A DNA stretch of 64,000 nucleotides. Source: Brevundimonas sp. Leaf363 (GTDB lineage: Bacteria; Pseudomonadota; Alphaproteobacteria; Caulobacterales; Caulobacteraceae). Positions 1 to 7,490 of the stretch are shown piece by piece; position 1 is the stretch's first letter; each line of letters begins with the position of its first letter. The position numbers were made by a program, and so were the translations under genes. Below the pieces are notes generated by a model. The model did not search any database, had not been told where the DNA came from, and worked only from the letters and a program-made list of their open reading frames with translations. The stretch lies in the NCBI RefSeq assembly GCF_001424025.1, contig NZ_LMPZ01000003.1:222501-286500 (forward strand). Reading direction: 5' to 3'.

Positions 1-429
1 CGTGGTCGCCCCGATCAGGCCGAAGACCGCCCCGGACGCCCCGACCATCGGCTGGTTGCTGGCCAGATGAAGCAGGCCGTACCCGAGCGTCGAAAGCACG
101 CCGCATACAATATATAGGGCGAGAAACATCGCTGCACCCCATCGCCCGCTCAAGGCCCGCACCAGCGGCGTGCCGAAAGCCAGCGCGGCGACCGCATTCA
201 TGACGGCGTGCACCCACCCGCCATGCAGCAACATGGCGGTGAACAGGCCGCCCGGTCGTCCTGCCTCCAGATCGACCGGGTAGAAGGCCCACTGGATTCC
301 TTGGTCCGGCAATCTCAGCTGGAGGAAGAACAGCGCCGGCATGGACGCCGCCAGCAGCACCGCCAGCAACGGGGCGCGGGTCCAGGGCTCCTGGCGGTCG
401 GGTTCGGGGATCGCGGCGGACCAGGGCAT
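1..429 (-). CDS. Rhomboid-family intramembrane serine protease (C-terminus outside window)
   Basis: This is the N-terminal 143 codons of a membrane protein; the rest lies beyond base 1. Rhomboids cut transmembrane segments of other membrane proteins inside the bilayer. After a first hydrophobic segment (about residues 17-32) comes HGGWVHAVMNAVAALAFG, matching the rhomboid segment HxxxxHxxxN, and then MVGASGAVFGLIGAT, which contains the GASG motif with the catalytic serine. The catalytic histidine would lie further on and is not visible. The ATG at 429 is the only upstream start that fits before the first membrane segment. It is transcribed divergently from hfaA. The substrate cannot be inferred. 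Confidence 0.85.
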   Translation of the reverse strand, partial: MPWSAAIPEPDRQEPWTRAPLLAVLLAASMPALFFLQLRLPDQGIQWAFYPVDLEAGRPGGLFTAMLLHGGWVHAVMNAVAALAFGTPLVRALSGRWGAAMFLALYIVCGVLSTLGYGLLHLASNQPMVGASGAVFGLIGATT

Positions 430-498
430 GGACCCGCAATGCGTCGGTCTGCCCGCGATCTCAAGCGCTTCTTAATATCCGTGGCCCACTTTGGCACG

Positions 499-517
499 CC
501 GGTCGGTTTCCGACCGG
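499..517. promoter_or_regulatory. Perfect inverted repeat upstream of hfaA
   Basis: CCGGTCGG-TTT-CCGACCGG is a perfect 8-bp inverted repeat with a 3-nt spacer. It lies 29 nt before the hfaA start, in the 116-nt gap between the divergent rhomboid and hfaA genes. It could be an operator or a hairpin in the hfa leader. No T-run follows it on either strand, so it is not a standard terminator. The protein that might bind it is unknown. Confidence 0.5.
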
Positions 518-545
518 TCAACCATTTTGCGCGCAAGAGGCCCGG

Positions 546-968
546 ATGCCGGCGTCCCGTCTGATCCTGATCGCGGCCATCGCGACCGCCCTGCCCGTCT
601 CGGCCCTGGCCCAGACCAGCGGTTCCGCGGGCGCGTCCTCCATGCAGGCGGGCTACGGCAACGCCCGCGGCGCGACCCAGTCGGCCCAGAGCGGCTCCAC
701 CCGCGACGCCAACGGCAACCGGATCATCGTCAACGGCCTGATCCAGGCAGGGGCGTCCAGCTACTCCAGCACCTCGGGCGGCGTGGCGTCGGGCTATTAC
801 GGCGCCGGGACCAACGGCGCGACCATCGGCGGCGCGACCGCCATCGGCAACAGCCTGAACGTCGTCGTTCAGGGCAGCTGGAACACGGTCATCGTCAACT
901 CCGACCAGGTCAACAACGGCGATGTCACCGCCGGAACCGCATTGAACGGTACACTGAGTTTCCCATGA
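546..968 (+). CDS. hfaA: Holdfast anchor protein HfaA
   Basis: A 140-residue exported protein with a Sec signal peptide (about residues 1-22, ending ALAQ). In Caulobacter crescentus, HfaA, HfaB and HfaD anchor the polysaccharide holdfast to the cell pole. The assignment rests on size, gene order (a CsgG-like gene and a large repeat protein follow) and the segment DANGNRIIVNGLIQAG typical of HfaA. The protein is rich in Gly, Ser and Asn. It ends with a motif, Q121-x3-G-D-V-T-A129, that is repeated through HfaD. Its stop overlaps the hfaB start (ATGA), indicating coupled translation. Confidence 0.85.
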   Translation: MPASRLILIAAIATALPVSALAQTSGSAGASSMQAGYGNARGATQSAQSGSTRDANGNRIIVNGLIQAGASSYSSTSGGVASGYYGAGTNGATIGGATAIGNSLNVVVQGSWNTVIVNSDQVNNGDVTAGTALNGTLSFP

Positions 969-1990
969 GCCAGAAGTCCATGACCGCTTACCGGACCGCC
1001 GGGCTCCTCTCGGCCGCCGCGCTGGCGCTGACCGGCTGCGTCAGCCCCGTCGCGGGCCCGTCCGGCCAGTACGCAACACCCATCGGCAACGCGCCTGTCA
1101 CGTCGAACCCCACGCCGTACTCGACCGCCCTGTTCTGCCTGGCCGACTATGCGCACCGCTATAACCTGCCCTCGCCGCGCATCGCCGTGGGTCGGATCAG
1201 CGACTACACGGGCACCGTCTCTCCGGACGGCGGACGCCAGATCACCGGCGGCGCCTCGCTGATGGCCAACTCGGCCCTGGCCAAGGCCGGCGCCCGCATC
1301 GTCGAGCGCTATGATACCTCGGTGTCGGAGCTGGAGCTGCGCTACGCCAACAATCGACTGATCGGCGACGAGGCCCAGGCCCCGGCTCAGGGCCAGGCCG
1401 ACTCGCAGTACCGCCGCATCCTGGCCGGCCAGGTGCCCGGCTCGGACTTCTATGTCGTCGGCGGCATCACCGAGGTGAACTACAACATCCGCTCGGCCGG
1501 TTTCGATATCGGCGGCGGCGAGGCCGACAGCGATACCCCGGCCTCTGGCATCATTCAGGGCAAGGTCTTCGTCATGAACGTGGCGATCGACCTGCGCCTG
1601 GTTCAGACCACCACCCTCGAAGTGGTCGACGTCGTCTCGTACCAGAAGCAGATCATCGGCCGCGAAGTCTCGGCCGGCGTGTTCGACTTCCTGAACGGCA
1701 ACGTCTTCGACGTTTCGGCCGGCACGGGCGGGTTCGAGCCGGTGCAACTGGCCGTCCGCGCGCTGATCGAGCGCGCCACGGTCGAGTTCATGGCCAATCT
1801 GTACGGCGCGCCGGGCCCCGAAGTCTGCCTGAACGCCTCGAACGACCCGCTGGCCGGCAATACGGTTGGTCCGACGGGCGGCTACTATCCGGCCTATCAG
1901 AACACGGACACCAACAATGGCCAGACCCGGTCTGATCCGTCTCGCTGGCATGATCGCCGCGACGGCGACGTACGCCGCAGCCGCTACTGA
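965..1990 (+). CDS. hfaB: Holdfast anchor lipoprotein HfaB (CsgG-like secretin)
   Basis: A 341-residue lipoprotein with lipobox LTGC (Cys25). HfaB is related to CsgG, the outer-membrane pore that exports curli subunits, and is thought to export HfaA and HfaD. The family resemblance shows in RIAVGRISDYTG near the N-terminus, SNSALAKAGA-like and VERYD segments in the middle, and the conserved stretch around IGREVSAGVFDF. The start is the ATG of the ATGA overlap with hfaA; longer in-frame extension upstream runs through hfaA and lacks a signal. The 3' end overlaps hfaD by 74 nt. The last 40 residues are polar and poorly structured. Confidence 0.88.
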   Translation: MSQKSMTAYRTAGLLSAAALALTGCVSPVAGPSGQYATPIGNAPVTSNPTPYSTALFCLADYAHRYNLPSPRIAVGRISDYTGTVSPDGGRQITGGASLMANSALAKAGARIVERYDTSVSELELRYANNRLIGDEAQAPAQGQADSQYRRILAGQVPGSDFYVVGGITEVNYNIRSAGFDIGGGEADSDTPASGIIQGKVFVMNVAIDLRLVQTTTLEVVDVVSYQKQIIGREVSAGVFDFLNGNVFDVSAGTGGFEPVQLAVRALIERATVEFMANLYGAPGPEVCLNASNDPLAGNTVGPTGGYYPAYQNTDTNNGQTRSDPSRWHDRRDGDVRRSRY

Positions 1991-3158
1991 AGCCGCCGCG
2001 CAAAGCCAGCCTCTGGTTCTGAACAACCAGCTGCAGCTTGGCGACGTGGTCGCGGGCCAGACGCTGAACGTCGTGGACGCCTCGGATCAGGTCACGGTCA
2101 GCAACAGCGCCGTAGGCGTCAGCCTGGCCGGCGGCTCGGACGGCCATGACGCCCTGGTCGTATCGACACAGGAGATGCGCGGCGACACGCGCGCCCGGGT
2201 CGATCTGACGCTGAGCGGCGACACCGGCGGTAGGGTCACCGTCGCCAACCAGGCACGCGGGACCTATCTCGGCGCGACGGTGGACAGCGCAGAGATCGCC
2301 ATCGACGCGGCCCAGACCACCACCGGCCAGGTCCGCGCTACGACGAATATCGGCGAGGACAACGCCCGGCTGCTGGCGGGCGGCACGATCGCCACCGGCG
2401 CCATCGGCAATACGGTCGCGGTCGGCGGGGATCAAGTCGGCGTCCTGATGGGTCTGGATCAGCGCGCCGAGGGATCCGTCCGCGCTTCCACCTTCGTCGC
2501 AACCCAGTACATTCCAGCCGAAGCAGAGGTCTCCAGCCAGGCTCTGGCCAATGCGGTCCAGACCAGCGGCAATGTCGCCTCCACTCAACGGATGGGCGTC
2601 CGCCAGCGCTCGACGGGCGCCCTGGTCGAAGCTGCTACCAGCGCCAACGCCGGCAACGCCTGGGATCTGGCCGGCCGCGCCAACGCCGGCGCCAATCAGA
2701 TCGTGGTCGGCAATCAGGGCGGCTCCATCGTTGTGGAGACCGATCAGGGGAACACCAGTGACGTGCGCGCCGCCTCTGTCGTCACCGCCTACGACTACGG
2801 CAAGGCGACCAGCTACGCCCGCGCCGCCGCCAACGAAGTCCAGGCGGGCAACAACGATCGCTATGTCGAGATCGACAATACCCAGTTGAACTCCGGCGGC
2901 GTTGAGGCCTCGGCCCGCTTCGCCGGGACCCAGGGGTACGACGTCTATCTGGGCGCCGATGCGGTCGGGAACACGATCACAGGATACGCCTGCTCGACCT
3001 GCACGGCGTACATGGACGCCACCAATAGCCAGACCAACAACGGCGACGTCACCGCCACGGTCAGCGGCGCGGTCGCCGGTCAGGGCCGCGCGGTGATCGG
3101 CAGCGCCACCGCCACGGGCAACAGCGCGACCTTCTACGTCTCCCGACCCGGCGGCTGA
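1917..3158 (+). CDS. hfaD: Holdfast anchor protein HfaD, built of eight ~48-residue repeats
   Basis: A 413-residue exported protein with a signal peptide of about 29 residues (MARPGLIRLAGMIAATATYA onward). In Caulobacter HfaD is a surface protein that joins holdfast to stalk tip. Beyond the signal the protein consists of eight repeats sharing Q-x3-(G/S)-x-V-x-A, with the Gln at residues 38, 85, 133, 182, 230, 277, 323 and 372, a period of 46-49 residues. Such repeats usually form beta-solenoid or amyloid-like folds. Two Cys (359 and 362, CSTC) occur in the last spacer. The ATG at 1917 lies within the end of hfaB and is the first start followed by a signal peptide. Last gene of the operon. Confidence 0.87.
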   Translation: MARPGLIRLAGMIAATATYAAAATEAAAQSQPLVLNNQLQLGDVVAGQTLNVVDASDQVTVSNSAVGVSLAGGSDGHDALVVSTQEMRGDTRARVDLTLSGDTGGRVTVANQARGTYLGATVDSAEIAIDAAQTTTGQVRATTNIGEDNARLLAGGTIATGAIGNTVAVGGDQVGVLMGLDQRAEGSVRASTFVATQYIPAEAEVSSQALANAVQTSGNVASTQRMGVRQRSTGALVEAATSANAGNAWDLAGRANAGANQIVVGNQGGSIVVETDQGNTSDVRAASVVTAYDYGKATSYARAAANEVQAGNNDRYVEIDNTQLNSGGVEASARFAGTQGYDVYLGADAVGNTITGYACSTCTAYMDATNSQTNNGDVTATVSGAVAGQGRAVIGSATATGNSATFYVSRPGG

Positions 3159-3256
3159 CACGGGTCCGATCCGGCCGCAACCGCGCCTTGAACGCGCCTT
3201 GCGCCCGGTCTAGGCCGCGAAAGGCCGCCGTTTCCGGTGGATGCCGGAGACGTTCC

Positions 3257-6214
3257 ATGCGCCCTTCCTTCCGCCTTATGATGACGGCCGCCTCCAGCGC
3301 CGTCTTGCTCAGCGCCTGCGGCTCCCTGCCCGACGTATCGATGCCCAGCGTGTCGATGCCGCGCCTGCCCTTCATGGGCGGCGGCGACCAGCCGGCCCCG
3401 ACGCCCGCCGCCGCACCGACGCCTGCCCCGGCCCCGGGGACACCCGCAACCACCGGCACGCCCTCCCAGCCGTGGGCCCAGACCGCCAGCGACGTGCCCG
3501 CTGACCCGGCGGTCCGCTACGGCGTGCTGCCCAACGGGATGCGCTATGCCCTGCTGCGCAACGCCACCCCGCCCGGCCAGGCCTCGCTGCGACTGCGCAT
3601 TGACGCCGGGTCGTTGAACGAGCGCGCAGACCAGCTGGGCCTGGCCCATTTCATGGAGCACATGGCCTTCAACGGGTCGACCGACATTCCCGAAGGCGAG
3701 CTGGTTCACACGCTGGAGCGGCTGGGCCTGTCCTTCGGCGCCGACACCAACGCCTCCACCGACTTCGACGAGACGGTCTACAAGCTGGACCTGCCGCGTA
3801 CTGACGACGCGACCGTCGACGCCTCGCTGAACATCCTGCGCGAAATGTCGGGCGAGGCGACCCTGGCCGCCGACGCCATCGACCGGGAGCGCGGCGTGGT
3901 GCTGTCAGAGGAGCGGACCCGCGACGGCCCCGCCCTGCGATCGATCCGCGCCCGCCTCGGGTTCCTGATGAAGGGACAGCTGGCGCCGGAACGCTTCCCC
4001 ATCGGCGACACCTCGGTGCTGCAGGCGGCCCCGCGTGAGCGCTTCACCGAGTTCTACAACGCCTACTACCGGCCCGAGCGCGCGACCCTGATCGCCGTGG
4101 GCGACTTCGACGTCGACCAGATGGAAGCCAAGATCCGCGCCGAGTTCGGCGATTGGGCCAACAGCCATCCGGACGGGGCCGCCCCGAACCTGGGCGCCGT
4201 GCAACCGCGCGGGCCCGAGGCGTCGGTGTTCGTCGACCCCGGCGTGCAGTCGACGCTGCAGATCGCCTGGGTCTCGCCGCCGGACCTGGCGCCGGACACG
4301 CTGGCGCACCAGGAGGCCGACATCATTCGCATCCTGGGGCTGCAGGTGCTGAACCGCCGCTTCCAGGCCCTGTCGCGCGGAGCGACCCCGCCGTTCATCG
4401 GCGCCTCGGCCAACGCGACGACCAACTGGCGCTCGCAGGACAACGTCTCGCTGTACGCCAACGTCCAGCCTGGCCAGTGGAAGCCTGCCCTGAGCGCGCT
4501 GGAGCAGGAGCAGCGCCGCATCGTCGAGTACGGCGTCAGCCAGGCCGAGCTTAACCGCGAGATCACAGAGTTCCGCACCTCGCTGCAGAACGCCGTCGCC
4601 GGCGCCGCGACCCGCCGCACGCCGGGTCTGGCCAACGGCCTGTCCGACACGGTCAACAGCCGCACCGTCTTCACCGCGCCCCAGACCGACCTGGCCATCT
4701 TTGACACCGTCGTGGACGGCCTGACGGCAGAGACGGTCAATGCCGCGCTGAAGGCGGCATTCCAGGGCTCGGGTCCGCTTGTCTTCATCACCAGCCCGAC
4801 CGCGATCGAGGGCGGCGATCAGGCGGTGCTGACCGCTCTGGCCGAGGCCCAGACGGCCCAGGTCGCCGCGCCGCAAGCCGAGGCAGCCATCGACTGGCCC
4901 TACACCGACTTCGGCCGCCCCGGCGCGGTGGCCTCGCGCAGCGAAGTGGCCGACATCGAGACCACCTTCGTCACCTTCGCCAACGGCGTCCGTCTGACGG
5001 TCAAGCCGACGCGCTTCCGCGACGACCAGATCATGGTGTCGGTGCGCGCCGGTCGCGGCTTCCTGTCATTGCCCACGGACCGCACGACCGCCCTGTGGGC
5101 CGCACCCGCCACCTTCTCGGAAGGCGGCCTCGGCCGGCTGACGGCGCAGCAGCTCGAGGAGGCGCTGGCCCCCAACACCTATGGCATGAGCTTCCAGCCG
5201 GGCGAGGACTCCTACTTGCTCAGCGGCTCGACGCGGCCTGCGGACCTGGCGCTGCAGCTGCAGGTTTTGACCGCCTATCTGACCGATCCCGCCTGGCGGC
5301 CGGATCCGTTCGAGCGCGTTCGCGGCGTCTACGCCCAGGCCTTGCCCCAGATCGACGCCACCCCGGGCGGCGTGTTCGGCCGCGACGCCTCGGCCCTGCT
5401 TCACTCAGGCGATGCGCGCTGGCGTTTTCCGACCCAGGGGGACATCACCGGCGCCGACCTGCCGACCCTGCGCCGCACGGTCGAAGCCGATCTGGGCGGC
5501 GGTCCGCTTGAGGTCATCGTCGTGGGCGACGTCGATGTGGACGATGTCGTCGCGAAGGTCGCTGCCACCCTGGGCGCCCTGCCCGCCCGCACCGGCTCGA
5601 CGGACCGCACCGGCGACGGCGTCCGCTTCCCTGCTCCCACAGCCACGCCGGTCGATCTGAAGCACGGCGGGCGTCTCGACCAGGCGCTGGGTTTCGTCGC
5701 CTGGCCGACGGTCGATTCGTTCAGCGACCCGCGCGAGATGCGCTACGTTCGCCTGCTGACCGACGTGCTGCGCCTGCGCCTGACCGACGAGCTGCGCGAG
5801 AATCAGGGCGTCACCTATTCGCCCCAGGTCTCGGACGACCCGTCCTCGGTCTTCCGCGGCTACGGCTATGTCCAGGCCGCCATCGAGGCCCCGCCCGAGC
5901 GCCTGCCTGGCTTCTTTACGGACGTAGACCGGATCGCGGCCGAGATCGCCGCGAATGGCGTCACCGCCGACGAACTGGAGCGGGCGCGCCGTCCTCGCAT
6001 CGAAGCGCTGAACCGGATGCGAGAGACCAACGAGTTCTGGATGAGCGAGCTTCAGGACGCCCAGACCGATCCGACGCGCCTACCGGCCCTGCGCAGCGCC
6101 GTCGCCGATCTGGAGCGCGCCACCCCGGCCGATCTCCAGCGGGTGGCGCAGAAGTACTTCGTGGCGTCGAAGGCCTACCGCATCCAGGTCACGCCGCGCG
6201 TCGCCGCCCGGTAG
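3257..6214 (+). CDS. M16-family zinc metallopeptidase, lipoprotein
   Basis: A 985-residue lipoprotein (lipobox LLSAC, Cys21) followed by a Pro/Ala-rich linker to about residue 75 and then two tandem M16 peptidase modules (pitrilysin/insulinase type). The inverted zinc motif HFMEH is at residues 131-135, with the further Glu expected in the segment RERGVVLSEERTR. The second half is the inactive M16 module (FATFANGVRLTVKPTRF onward). It probably degrades peptides in the periplasm. The start is chosen at the ATG 7 nt after GGAGA. It follows hfaD by 98 nt and may have its own promoter; a link to holdfast biology is not shown. Confidence 0.88.
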   Translation: MRPSFRLMMTAASSAVLLSACGSLPDVSMPSVSMPRLPFMGGGDQPAPTPAAAPTPAPAPGTPATTGTPSQPWAQTASDVPADPAVRYGVLPNGMRYALLRNATPPGQASLRLRIDAGSLNERADQLGLAHFMEHMAFNGSTDIPEGELVHTLERLGLSFGADTNASTDFDETVYKLDLPRTDDATVDASLNILREMSGEATLAADAIDRERGVVLSEERTRDGPALRSIRARLGFLMKGQLAPERFPIGDTSVLQAAPRERFTEFYNAYYRPERATLIAVGDFDVDQMEAKIRAEFGDWANSHPDGAAPNLGAVQPRGPEASVFVDPGVQSTLQIAWVSPPDLAPDTLAHQEADIIRILGLQVLNRRFQALSRGATPPFIGASANATTNWRSQDNVSLYANVQPGQWKPALSALEQEQRRIVEYGVSQAELNREITEFRTSLQNAVAGAATRRTPGLANGLSDTVNSRTVFTAPQTDLAIFDTVVDGLTAETVNAALKAAFQGSGPLVFITSPTAIEGGDQAVLTALAEAQTAQVAAPQAEAAIDWPYTDFGRPGAVASRSEVADIETTFVTFANGVRLTVKPTRFRDDQIMVSVRAGRGFLSLPTDRTTALWAAPATFSEGGLGRLTAQQLEEALAPNTYGMSFQPGEDSYLLSGSTRPADLALQLQVLTAYLTDPAWRPDPFERVRGVYAQALPQIDATPGGVFGRDASALLHSGDARWRFPTQGDITGADLPTLRRTVEADLGGGPLEVIVVGDVDVDDVVAKVAATLGALPARTGSTDRTGDGVRFPAPTATPVDLKHGGRLDQALGFVAWPTVDSFSDPREMRYVRLLTDVLRLRLTDELRENQGVTYSPQVSDDPSSVFRGYGYVQAAIEAPPERLPGFFTDVDRIAAEIAANGVTADELERARRPRIEALNRMRETNEFWMSELQDAQTDPTRLPALRSAVADLERATPADLQRVAQKYFVASKAYRIQVTPRVAAR

Positions 6215-6233
6215 GCGCTACGCATCCCAACTG

Positions 6234-6265
6234 AAAAGGCCCCGGACGCTTGCGCATCCGGGGCC
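6234..6265 (-). terminator. Terminator between convergent genes
   Basis: A perfect 9-bp stem, GGCCCCGGA (6238-6246) and TCCGGGGCC (6257-6265), with a 10-nt loop. Four A bases precede it on the plus strand, so transcription from the right (minus strand) ends in a short U-run. It probably ends the Pro/Cys-rich gene and may also work weakly for the M16 gene. Confidence 0.6.
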
Positions 6266-6369
6266 AGTCACAGGATCGCCGACGGAGGGTCGACATCCGC
6301 ATATTCGTTCATAGAGCCTGAGCCGGACCTGAACGGCGGTGTTCACCTGCCGCTCATGTTCGCGCCGGA

Positions 6370-7236
6370 TTAGAACACGCGGCCTCCGACGCCGCCGTCC
6401 AGGGCGATGCTGGCGCCTTGCACCGCAAAGCCCTGCGTCTCGACGACTTCCTCGCGATACTCCGTGTAGGTCTCTTCGCGGATCATGGTCAGGATCTTCA
6501 CGCCGGCGCCGAAGCGGCGCAGCAGCGAGCGTTCGTTGCAGTCGCGCGCCGGCAGTTGCGGCTTGCACACGACCTCGCCGCCCCGGCCGCGCCAAAGCGC
6601 CTCGCCCTTGCGGCAGCTCAGGGTCTCGCCGTGGTCGAAGCGGATGTCGCCCAGGAACTCGGCGATGGTGATCTGCAGGCTGGTGCCCGCGATGCAGCGG
6701 TAAAGCTCACCCTCAAAATCGTCGCGCACGTCGCGGTCGGCGAAGACCTGCGAGGCCGGATGCGGCACCGAGCGGTCGTCGATGCAGACGGCCTGGATCA
6801 CGACCCGCTTCTCCCAACGACGCGAGGCCTGATAGGGCGTGCGGATCACCTGCTGAACGAGGGCGCCCTCGACGTTCAGGCCGTTGATGACGGTCGGATA
6901 CGGCTGGTCGACGCTGACGTAAGCCGAGCCTCCGCCGTTGCCTTGCACCGAGCCATAGACGCCGGCGCGGGCGTTCACATAGGCGCGGGCGCCGGCGTTG
7001 GCGTTCGCATTGACGTTGACGTTCACATTCACATTGCCACCGCCGCAGCAGGGCGGAGGCGGCGGCGTGACGCAGCACGGAGGGGGCGGCGGCGGCGGAG
7101 GGGGCGGCGGTTGACAGCACGGCGGCGGAGGCGGCGTGCACCCCGTGTCGCATTTGGCCGAGGCCGCATCGGCGGCCGCCGTCACGGCGATGAAGCCCGC
7201 CACGGCCAGAAGCCAGGTCTTGATCCGCACCCGCAT
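6370..7236 (-). CDS. Exported Pro/Cys-rich protein with Cys-pair and Asn-Val repeats, unknown function
   Basis: A 288-residue secreted protein I do not recognise. A signal peptide (about residues 1-27) is followed by polyproline runs separated by Cys-Cys pairs (CC at 40-41, 54-55, 63-64, plus Cys29 and Cys33), then an alternating tract (Asn-Val)4(Asn-Ala)3 at about 68-81 and a Gly/Ala-rich stretch. The C-terminal half (about 110-288) looks globular, with five more Cys and an acidic segment near 255-265. Thirteen Cys in an exported protein suggest disulfide cross-linking. The start at 7236 is chosen because the longer frame places 32 residues before the signal peptide. It is convergent with the M16 gene and divergent from ileS. 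Confidence 0.75.
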   Translation of the reverse strand: MRVRIKTWLLAVAGFIAVTAAADAASAKCDTGCTPPPPPCCQPPPPPPPPPPPCCVTPPPPPCCGGGNVNVNVNVNANANAGARAYVNARAGVYGSVQGNGGGSAYVSVDQPYPTVINGLNVEGALVQQVIRTPYQASRRWEKRVVIQAVCIDDRSVPHPASQVFADRDVRDDFEGELYRCIAGTSLQITIAEFLGDIRFDHGETLSCRKGEALWRGRGGEVVCKPQLPARDCNERSLLRRFGAGVKILTMIREETYTEYREEVVETQGFAVQGASIALDGGVGGRVF

Positions 7237-7490
7237 GGGCGTTCGCTCCGCGAAAAACACATGGCGGGCCGCATGACGCAGCCTGCCTGATCCGGCAGTT
7301 GACCGGAAAAGGCTTGCGTTTCCGTTAGCCATCGGGCGCGACGACCTGCTAAACGACCGCCACCATGACCGTCCGCGTCCTTCGCCCGATTTCGATTAGC
7401 CGCCCGGCGTAGCGCCGCAGGGCCTAGGCCCCGCGCACGTCGGGACTTTCCATCGAAGCCGCGAACGATCCAACGACGAGACGACCCCTC

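Noticed and set aside
492..511. Possible sigma-54 promoter (TGGCACG) before hfaA
   Set aside because: The required GC element at the right spacing is missing; TTTCC occurs too far away.
869..2026. A long minus-strand frame over hfaB
   Set aside because: Low-complexity Arg/Ala/Val composition and no homology, while hfaB is strongly supported.
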